A model generated the notes under the pieces. The model had not been told where the DNA came from and did not search any database. It was given only the letters and a program-made list of their open reading frames with translations. A DNA stretch of 64,000 nt from Gammaproteobacteria bacterium (GTDB taxonomy: Bacteria; Pseudomonadota; Gammaproteobacteria; SURF-13): contig JACPZD010000040.1 in the NCBI GenBank assembly GCA_016195665.1, forward strand, positions 26,666 through 90,665, written 5' to 3'. This document shows, one piece after another, positions 57,736-64,000 of the stretch. The first letter of the stretch is position 1, and each line of letters opens with the position of its first letter. Both the position numbers and the translations under genes were made by a program.

Positions 57736-58479
57736 TTAGTGTGGCAAGCGGTCGGCGTCGAGCCTCCGCACGGCCAACACCAGAAAGGTGATGATGAAGA
57801 GCAGGTAGTACAGGATGTCGCTACTATTAAAGACGCCGCGCAACAGGGCCTCGTAATGCCGCACCAGCGACAGATAGGCAAACAGACCGCCGCCGTCGGA
57901 GCCCGCCCAGTCGAGCAGCCACAGCAGTAGCAGCAGGCCGAAGCTCGCGATGGCCGCAATAGTGGGTTGTGCGGTGAGAGTGGAGATAAACAGGCCGGCG
58001 GCGGCAAAGCTCGCCGTCAGCAGGGTGAGCCCCAGCAGGCCGGCTGCGAACTGCCCGAAATCCAGACGGCCGCCCAGCAACAGTGACAGCGGCATCAGTG
58101 CGAGCAGGCTTATCACAATGAGGAGAAAACCGAGCACGCCCAGATATTTTCCCACAATAATCTGTGTCATCGAGATGGGCGCGGTGAATAACAGGGACAG
58201 GGTTTGACTGCGCCGCTCCTCACTGACAAGCCGCATGGTGAGCAGCGGGACCACCAGCAATAACACGACAGCGGCGCTGCCGAACAGGTTCGCGACGACC
58301 ACGTCGCCCAGGCTTATCGCGTCGGGTCTGCCGGCCAGGCTGGGCTGCACCTGCAAAAATAAATCAACGCGGATCAGAAACAGATAGCCGAGGATGATCT
58401 GTATCACGGCCAGTACCGTCCACCCCAGCGGAGACAGAAAAAGACTGCGCAGTTCCTTCGCGGCCAAGGCAAATATCAT
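57736..58479 (-). CDS. ABC-2 type permease of the Gld-type transporter
   Basis: 247 residues, about six membrane segments: FALAAKELRSLFLSPLGWTV start, RLVSEERRSQTLSLLFTAPI motif typical of GldF/NosY-like permeases. Its ATG overlaps the ATPase stop by one base. Confidence 0.9.
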   Translation of the reverse strand: MIFALAAKELRSLFLSPLGWTVLAVIQIILGYLFLIRVDLFLQVQPSLAGRPDAISLGDVVVANLFGSAAVVLLLVVPLLTMRLVSEERRSQTLSLLFTAPISMTQIIVGKYLGVLGFLLIVISLLALMPLSLLLGGRLDFGQFAAGLLGLTLLTASFAAAGLFISTLTAQPTIAAIASFGLLLLLWLLDWAGSDGGGLFAYLSLVRHYEALLRGVFNSSDILYYLLFIITFLVLAVRRLDADRLPH

Positions 58480-59414
58480 CAGGCCGCCGCCTCCTGTTGA
58501 GTTATATCCACAAAGATCTGTTCCAGCGAGAGCCGCTCCGGGGTCAGTTCATAAAGACCCCAGTCGTGTTGCACCGACATGGTGACCAGCGTCTCGGCGG
58601 GATTTTGTTGCGGCGGATGGTGCACGCGCAGCCGCCCGTCGTCCAGGCTTTCCACGGCGATGACGCCCGGCACCGCACGCAGTTTCTCCAACAGGGGAGG
58701 GTTGCGCAATCCGAGATAGAGACTGGAGGCGTCCATCCGGCGCATCAGCCCCTCGATGCCGTCGCTCAGCACCAATCGCCCCTGATGAATGATTTGCACC
58801 CGGTCACAGGTGGCTTGCACCTCCGGCAGGATGTGGGTGGAGAGGATGATGCTGTGCTCGTTGCGCAGATCGCGGATCAGGCTGCGAATCTCTCGGATTT
58901 GAATGGGGTCGAGTCCCACCGTCGGCTCGTCGAGAATCACCACGGCGGGGGAGTGAATAATGGCCTGGGCGATGCCGGTCCGCTGCTGATAACCCTTGGA
59001 CAGATTGCCAATCAAGCGCCGCCCCACCCCGGTGAGACCGCAACGCTCCTTGACAGTGCTGATCGCGTCACGCCGGCGGCCGCGCGGGATACGATGGAGC
59101 TGTGCGCAGAAGCTTAAGTATTCATCCACGCTCAACTCGCGGTACAGCGGCGGCTGTTCGGGAAGGAAGCCGAGCGCGGCCTTGGCCAGTCTGGGCTGAT
59201 CGAGGATGTCGTAGCCGGCGATCCACACCCGCCCTGCGCTGGGGGCGAGATTGCCGCTAATGATCTGCATGGTGCTGGATTTACCCGCGCCATTCGGCCC
59301 GAGGAACCCCAGCACCTCGCCGCGCCGCACCTCGAAACTGACATCGCGCACGGCGCACAGCGCGCCGTAATAACGCCACAGGTGTTCGACTCGGATCAGG
59401 GTTTCACTGTTCAT
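58479..59414 (-). CDS. ABC transporter ATPase of the Gld-type transporter
   Basis: 311 residues. Walker A GFLGPNGAGKSSTMQIISGN, signature LSKGYQQRTGIAQAI, Walker B VVILDEPTVGLDPIQI, His in LSTHILPEVQATCD. C-terminal extension as in GldA-type ATPases. First gene of the ATPase-permease-GldG-DUF4340-mutM unit. Confidence 0.93.
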   Translation of the reverse strand: MNSETLIRVEHLWRYYGALCAVRDVSFEVRRGEVLGFLGPNGAGKSSTMQIISGNLAPSAGRVWIAGYDILDQPRLAKAALGFLPEQPPLYRELSVDEYLSFCAQLHRIPRGRRRDAISTVKERCGLTGVGRRLIGNLSKGYQQRTGIAQAIIHSPAVVILDEPTVGLDPIQIREIRSLIRDLRNEHSIILSTHILPEVQATCDRVQIIHQGRLVLSDGIEGLMRRMDASSLYLGLRNPPLLEKLRAVPGVIAVESLDDGRLRVHHPPQQNPAETLVTMSVQHDWGLYELTPERLSLEQIFVDITQQEAAA

Positions 59415-59618
59415 ATCAATATTGTCTAGGCGACTCTTTTATTAATAATATTAATAGGTTATAGGCTTATAGGGTCCATATGGAAGAATGGTCTTGACTG
59501 CCTTTAGTGCGCCAAGATAACCCTAATCTTCATATCACTGCAACAATTAGGCTGTTATCATCAGCCTCAGTAAACAGAAGAACCGATATTCTAACTACGG
59601 ACGAAGAGGAGAGCAGTC

Positions 59619-61756
59619 ATGAATCTTTCAGCACGAGCAGGTTTAACATTTCTGTTATCACTGGTTTCGGCCAGTCTGTTTGCTGCCCCCCCCCCCCGCA
59701 GGATGTAAAGCCCGAAGTCACTGAGCTTATTGTCTTGTATAATGCCGAAGCCCAAAGCGCTCCGGCTACCGCCGAACAGATCGTAGACGCCACAGATCAC
59801 CCCAATACGACCCCCACCAATGCCGCCCTGTATTCACGGTTAGGCTCACCCAAGGCAGGGAGGCTGTTGATTCCGGAACGCATTCCCCCTCTCCGCCGCG
59901 TCACCTTGAACAAAACCGATCCGGAAGAAATGTTGCAGCGGTATGTAGTACTCACCTATCCCAACAGCGTTGTCGCTACTGTGATGAAGGAAAAGCTGTC
60001 ACGTGACTCGAACGTGATCTGGGTGGGTGAAAATAGTTATGGGGAATATTCCGTGACTCCATCTGATCCACTCTTTCCTTGGTACTCTTGGTATTTCACT
60101 GTGTATAACAGTCAGTGGGGCATGAATAGTCTGAGTTTAGGTACTGCCTGGGACAAAGTAAGAGGTCATGCGTATCTAGGGCACATCGATAACGGGATAC
60201 AACTGGGCCATCCGGATTTGGCAAACTTGAGTCAACCCTGGCTAACCAACTTTCGCGTACAGTTTTCTGCCAATTACGCCACGACCAATACGAGCGTGGA
60301 TGAAGATCCTGCAGGCTCTGGAAATGGTGCAGCAGGTCGCGGCAGCCATACCGCTGGCATCATGGCGGCAGCAACCAATAATTCATTGGGGGTGGCGGGC
60401 GCATGTTGGAATTGTAGCCTGATGGTAATTAAGGCAGGGGCGCCAAGCATTATAAAGTCAGCAGCTATTTCAGGCATAAATCGTACAGTGTCTACCGGTG
60501 CTCAAGTTCTTAATCTAAGTTTCGGTTTGCAATTCGACAACTGCACTTGGACTAACTCTAGTTGTAATTGCACAAGTTATCCGAATGATCCTCTCTGCCC
60601 AGCTTTGGCTTATGCGGCTGCGCAAGATGTTGTAGTAATTGCAGCATCGGGCAATCATGGTTTCTTGAATACAACCCCGACTATCACGAACACAATCCAA
60701 TTTCCTGCTGCTGATCCGCGCGTCATTGCGGTAGGAGGTACCGACGCTTATGGCAATATCTGGCAGGAATCGAACCCACAACCCAACTTTGTTGGTTCAA
60801 ATGGAGGTCAGAATCTGGCACTTGTCGCACCCGCTAAGGATGTGTTGTCAACCGTCTATACCAATTACAATTGGAATGCACCTTTACGTTGCGGAGACAA
60901 CGCCGGCGACTCAGTCGGCGCAGGCTACGGCATTTGTACCGGCACCTCAATGTCGGCGCCGCATGTCGCAGGCATCGCCGGCTTGCTGAGGTCTGTCAAT
61001 CCTCTATTAACCCGTGATCAAATCAAGAGCTATCTCGTTAGTTACGCTAGCCGCTATCCCAACTGGGATCGGGCATGGGGCTATGGTATTCCAAATGCCA
61101 ATGCCTCAGTCATGGCGGTACAGAGCACGAATGATCGGCTTACCCCTTTATTTAGCTTCTATAGCTCAGGCCTCGAAAACTATTTCTATACCACTGTCCC
61201 CCAAATGGGTAAGGCCGCCGTTACGGGCAATGTGCTTCCTGGGCCTGGCTTTCCCTTTAATCTTTACTATCCCTACGCCAGTGTGGGCACTGCCTTGTGG
61301 AGCTATACCGGTTTCCCAGGAGGCGCTTCGCAAGTACCTCGTGCTCAGGTCTGGGTATACACCACCCATGTGAACCCTTTCTCTCCCTATTATGAGCTTG
61401 TCCCCTTGTATCGCATGAGTTACAAATGCGGTGACCCTGCGCCTTACAATCCCATATGCAGCCGCAACTATAGCCACGTTGACCACACTTACACCACCGA
61501 GTTAACAGGGGTACAACAGTACGTAAGCTCGGGTTACAAATTAGACGGGATAGAGGGCTATATCTATCCCAAGTCGCTCTCTCCCCAACCTGGGATGGTG
61601 CGGTTGATGCGCAAGTACAATTCCTATCGGGATGATCATGCCATTTTTCCTGAGAGCGAGCTGAGTTACATGACCGGCCAGGGCTATACCCAAAACTCGG
61701 GGAACACCGACTGGATTGGTTATGTCTATCCAAACTATGGCTATCGTCCGTATTGA
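59619..61756 (+). CDS. Secreted subtilisin-like serine protease (S8), frame broken at a C12 tract
   Basis: An AGGAGAG box and the ATG at 59619 start a good signal peptide MNLSARAGLTFLLSLVSASL with FAA. After a run of 12 C (59686-59697) this frame hits TAA at 59706. One extra C (13), or two fewer (10), would join it to the long frame PPPPQDVKPEVTEL... that runs to 61756. That frame is otherwise open back to a GTG at 59507, but with no signal sequence. The catalytic triad is present: Asp in LGHIDNGIQLGHPD, His in GRGSHTAGIMAAATNN, Ser in GTSMSAPHVAGIAGL. After about residue 500 comes a DUF5648-like domain (YFYTTVPQMG..., DGIEGYIYP). A terminator follows. Confidence 0.85.
59686..59697 (+). repeat. 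Homopolymeric C12 tract at the signal-peptide junction
   Basis: Twelve C in a row at the end of the signal peptide of the subtilase. With 12 the gene is out of frame, with 13 or 10 in frame, a layout typical of slipped-strand phase variation. Confidence 0.85.
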
Positions 61757-61801
61757 CACTCGATGCTCCTCCGCATCAAGTCTGAGGAACACACAAGAGC
61801 G

Positions 61802-61828
61802 GCCCGCCCTCAGGGCGGGCTGTGTTTT
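61802..61828 (+). terminator. Intrinsic terminator of the protease gene
   Basis: GCCCGCCC-TCA-GGGCGGGC followed by TGTGTTTT: a strong 8-bp GC stem with a T-rich tail, 45 bases after the stop. Confidence 0.8.
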
Positions 61829-61855
61829 AATCTGATCAAACCGGAATGTTTAACT

Positions 61856-63844
61856 ATGATGAACGATCCCTCACTGCGTTGGCGTATGGCGCTATCCATA
61901 CTGCTTATAGTATTCATCATCCCGAGCCTGGTTTATGCCCGAGCCGGTGATCTGGATTCAAGTTTCGGCAATAACGGGGTTGTGTTCTACAGCCCCTTTG
62001 AACCCGGCTTCGCTGGAGGCAGCGTAGTGGTCCTACCTGACGGCAAAATAATGGGGGCTAATTCACAATACTCCAGCGCAACTGGATATGATTTTAGCTT
62101 GACCAGACTTAATGCTAATGGAACTCTCGACACTGGTTTTGGAAATGGGGGGAGTGTGAGAACCGATCTGGGCTATAGTGAATCCCCGAGCGCCATACTA
62201 AGGCAGCCGGATGGCAAACTGGTGGTAGCTGGAACTGCGATCCAACTTAATGTACTCGGTGAGATAGATTTTGCCCTGGTCCGTTACAACACCGACGGGA
62301 GTTTGGATACCGGCTTTGGGAACGGTGGAAAAGTCATCACTGACTTCGCGGCTAGCCAGGATTATGCGCATAAGATTGCCTTGTTAGAAGATGGAAGGCT
62401 AGTGGTAGCAGGTGTATCGTTTTCCCCGGTGTCATCAGACAGTTATACTACCCTTGCTCGCTATCAGGCTGACGGGAAGCTTGATACCAGTTTTGGTGTC
62501 GGAGGGAAGGTAACTACTTTGTCCAGCGGCGGTAACGAAATAGGGACCCTAGCTGTCCAGCCGGATGACAAGCTTATCGTGGCGCGCAGCACACAGCTCG
62601 TTCGCTATCACCCAGACGGCCGTTTGGATGAAAGCTTTGGCGTGGCCGGCAAAGTGGACGTGCAGGAAGGCAATGCAGTCACTATACAACCGGACGGCAA
62701 AATCCTTATAGCGGGGGCTGCTTCGATAGGCTCGGGGAATTCCGCCTTTGTCTTAGCCCACTATACCGCTAATGGCATCCTGGATAGCGGTTTTGGTAAC
62801 GCTGGCCAAGTCATTACGGATTTTACGGCAGGAAGTGATTCTGCTACAGCCGTTGCTTTACAGCCGGATGGCAAAATTATAGTTGCCGGGATAATAGCTA
62901 TATCCCTCCAAGACGGAATATTCGGTGTCCCCCCTCCTTGTGCATATGGTGGGGCGTTGGGTCTCGCGCGTTACGACGCTAATGGCGGCTTGGACACTAC
63001 TTTTGGTGATGGCGGGAAGATAATCACCGCATCAGTGCTTGCTACGGGTGTTACCATATCTGTAGCGGCCGACAATAAAATAATCCTTGCAGGAGGTCTC
63101 TGTAGCGACATACAAAAATATAATTTCACTCTCACCCGCTACCTCAACGACTCCGGCCTCCCCCAACCCGGTTGGTGGTGGAATCCCAACGAAAGCGGGC
63201 GCGGCTTCAGCGTCGAGGTGAGTCAGAATACCCTGTTCATGGCGGGGTATTTGTATGACACCTCGGGCCGGGCGACCTGGTACACCTCTGCGGGACCAAT
63301 AACTAATAACACCCTTTATCAAGGCATCCTCCAGTCGTTTGGCAACGGGCAGACTTTGTCAGGACCGTATAAATCCTATGCGCTCACCAACCCCAATGCC
63401 GGCAACGTCACGGTACAGTTAAGCGACGCCACCCATGGCACCCTCACCTGGCCGGGCGGGACGATACCCATAGAGCGCTATACATTCGGTGCAGGAACCC
63501 CGAGCTTTCAGCCTGAAGCCGGCTGGTGGTGGAGTGACAGTGAAAGCGGCAGAGGCTTTACCCTGGAAGTGCAGGGTAACAAATTGTTTATCGGCGGCTA
63601 TATGTATGATGACCAAGGCAATCCGGTCTGGTACATCTCCGCCGGTAATATGACGTCTGCTACGCTCTATCAGGGCCAGTGGGAGCAATACGCTAATGGA
63701 CAGACCTTGACAGGCCTCTATCAGAAACCCACTCAGGTGAATGCCAATGTAGGAAATATCACCATTGAATTCACAAGTAGAACCACCGCGACGCTCACGC
63801 TGCCGGATGGCAGGCAGATCCCGTTGACACGGTATCGGTTTTAG
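61856..63844 (+). CDS. Secreted delta-60 repeat (beta-propeller) protein
   Basis: About 662 residues. Signal peptide MMNDPSLRWRMALSILLIVF then VYA. Seven or so delta-60 repeats follow, each like LDTGFGNGGKVITDFA with QPDGKIVVAG, forming a beta-propeller-type domain to about residue 430. The end has two copies of an about 115-residue module starting PGWWWNPNESGRGFSVEV and AGWWWSDSESGRGFTLEV. Function is unknown; probably extracellular or outer surface. Two ATG codons (61856, 61859) are possible. The 156 bases after the stop hold nothing recognised. Confidence 0.82.
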   Translation: MMNDPSLRWRMALSILLIVFIIPSLVYARAGDLDSSFGNNGVVFYSPFEPGFAGGSVVVLPDGKIMGANSQYSSATGYDFSLTRLNANGTLDTGFGNGGSVRTDLGYSESPSAILRQPDGKLVVAGTAIQLNVLGEIDFALVRYNTDGSLDTGFGNGGKVITDFAASQDYAHKIALLEDGRLVVAGVSFSPVSSDSYTTLARYQADGKLDTSFGVGGKVTTLSSGGNEIGTLAVQPDDKLIVARSTQLVRYHPDGRLDESFGVAGKVDVQEGNAVTIQPDGKILIAGAASIGSGNSAFVLAHYTANGILDSGFGNAGQVITDFTAGSDSATAVALQPDGKIIVAGIIAISLQDGIFGVPPPCAYGGALGLARYDANGGLDTTFGDGGKIITASVLATGVTISVAADNKIILAGGLCSDIQKYNFTLTRYLNDSGLPQPGWWWNPNESGRGFSVEVSQNTLFMAGYLYDTSGRATWYTSAGPITNNTLYQGILQSFGNGQTLSGPYKSYALTNPNAGNVTVQLSDATHGTLTWPGGTIPIERYTFGAGTPSFQPEAGWWWSDSESGRGFTLEVQGNKLFIGGYMYDDQGNPVWYISAGNMTSATLYQGQWEQYANGQTLTGLYQKPTQVNANVGNITIEFTSRTTATLTLPDGRQIPLTRYRF

Positions 63845-64000
63845 CTCTCCCTCACCCCCGCCCTTGTATGTTTCGTTTTGCTGGACATGAATGAGTTGGT
63901 TGATGGTTAATTCAGCCCGGCCCGGCAGCTCGATCAGCCCTAGGGACACCAAGCCCGTGGGAGAGCAAGGAGCGTCGTGCCGGTTTTTCAGTGCTAACCC

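Noticed and set aside
59507..59620. GTG at 59507 as the start of the protease
   Set aside because: It has no ribosome-binding site and gives no signal peptide, while the ATG at 59619 has both in the shifted frame.
63845..64000. Start of a further gene at the window end
   Set aside because: No start, motif or long frame can be supported in the last 156 bases.

Overview
The window looks like a contig or chromosome piece of a Gammaproteobacterium. The evidence is gammaproteobacterial-type housekeeping genes: PrlC-type oligopeptidase A, the EF-P/EpmA/EpmB beta-lysylation set, SrkA, Ppk1 with Ppx, a FimX-like c-di-GMP protein and a type IV pilin behind a good sigma-54 promoter. Codon use is GC-rich in these genes and lower in the polysaccharide and secreted-protein genes. 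No species can be named from the sequence alone. No rRNA, tRNA or CRISPR array was found.

Layout. 1-5.4 kb: the end of smc followed directly by ligA, with no zipA between them. 5.4-14.6 kb: an accessory stretch of toxin-antitoxin modules (VapBC, MntA-HepT, HicAB, HicBA, a second VapBC, HigBA, and an orphan Phd with a toxin stub). It is mixed with RAYT transposase genes and their REP hairpins, decayed genes, a sigma-54 pilA and hemB. 14.6-24.8 kb: a hairpin MITE, ppk1 and ppx (convergent), aroE, ald, srkA, prlC and xth. 24.8-46.4 kb: a long minus-strand cell-surface polysaccharide region. It holds ubiD, two membrane proteins, a WcaJ-type initiating transferase, glycosyltransferases, a triple-domain glycosyltransferase of about 1258 residues, two methyltransferases, Wzm/Wzt and Gmd/Rmd. 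Together these suggest a GDP-D-rhamnose-based glycan exported by an ABC transporter. A VapBC pair, a DUF4258/DUF2283 pair, a broken epimerase gene and an IS110 fragment interrupt it. 46.4-48.7 kb: a graveyard of gene fragments. 48.7-54.2 kb: a FimX-like protein, epmB, efp, epmA and a cold-shock gene. 54.3-59.4 kb: mutM and a Gld-type ABC operon. 59.6-63.8 kb: two secreted proteins, one a subtilase with a 12-C tract that puts its signal peptide out of frame.

The most striking observation is a repeat family whose core (about 51 bp, or 69 bp with an 18-bp insert) sits in frame inside four protein genes: prlC twice in opposite orientations, epmB, a DUF4340 gene and a GldG-like gene. All five copies are exact multiples of three. 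The same core forms part of a 244-bp palindromic MITE directly upstream of ppk, and a related segment lies in a hairpin cluster after ligA. This resembles in principle the Rickettsia palindromic elements: a mobile palindromic repeat that is tolerated as extra peptide. Many hairpins of the family share an apex of the form CANGGATG with variable stems.
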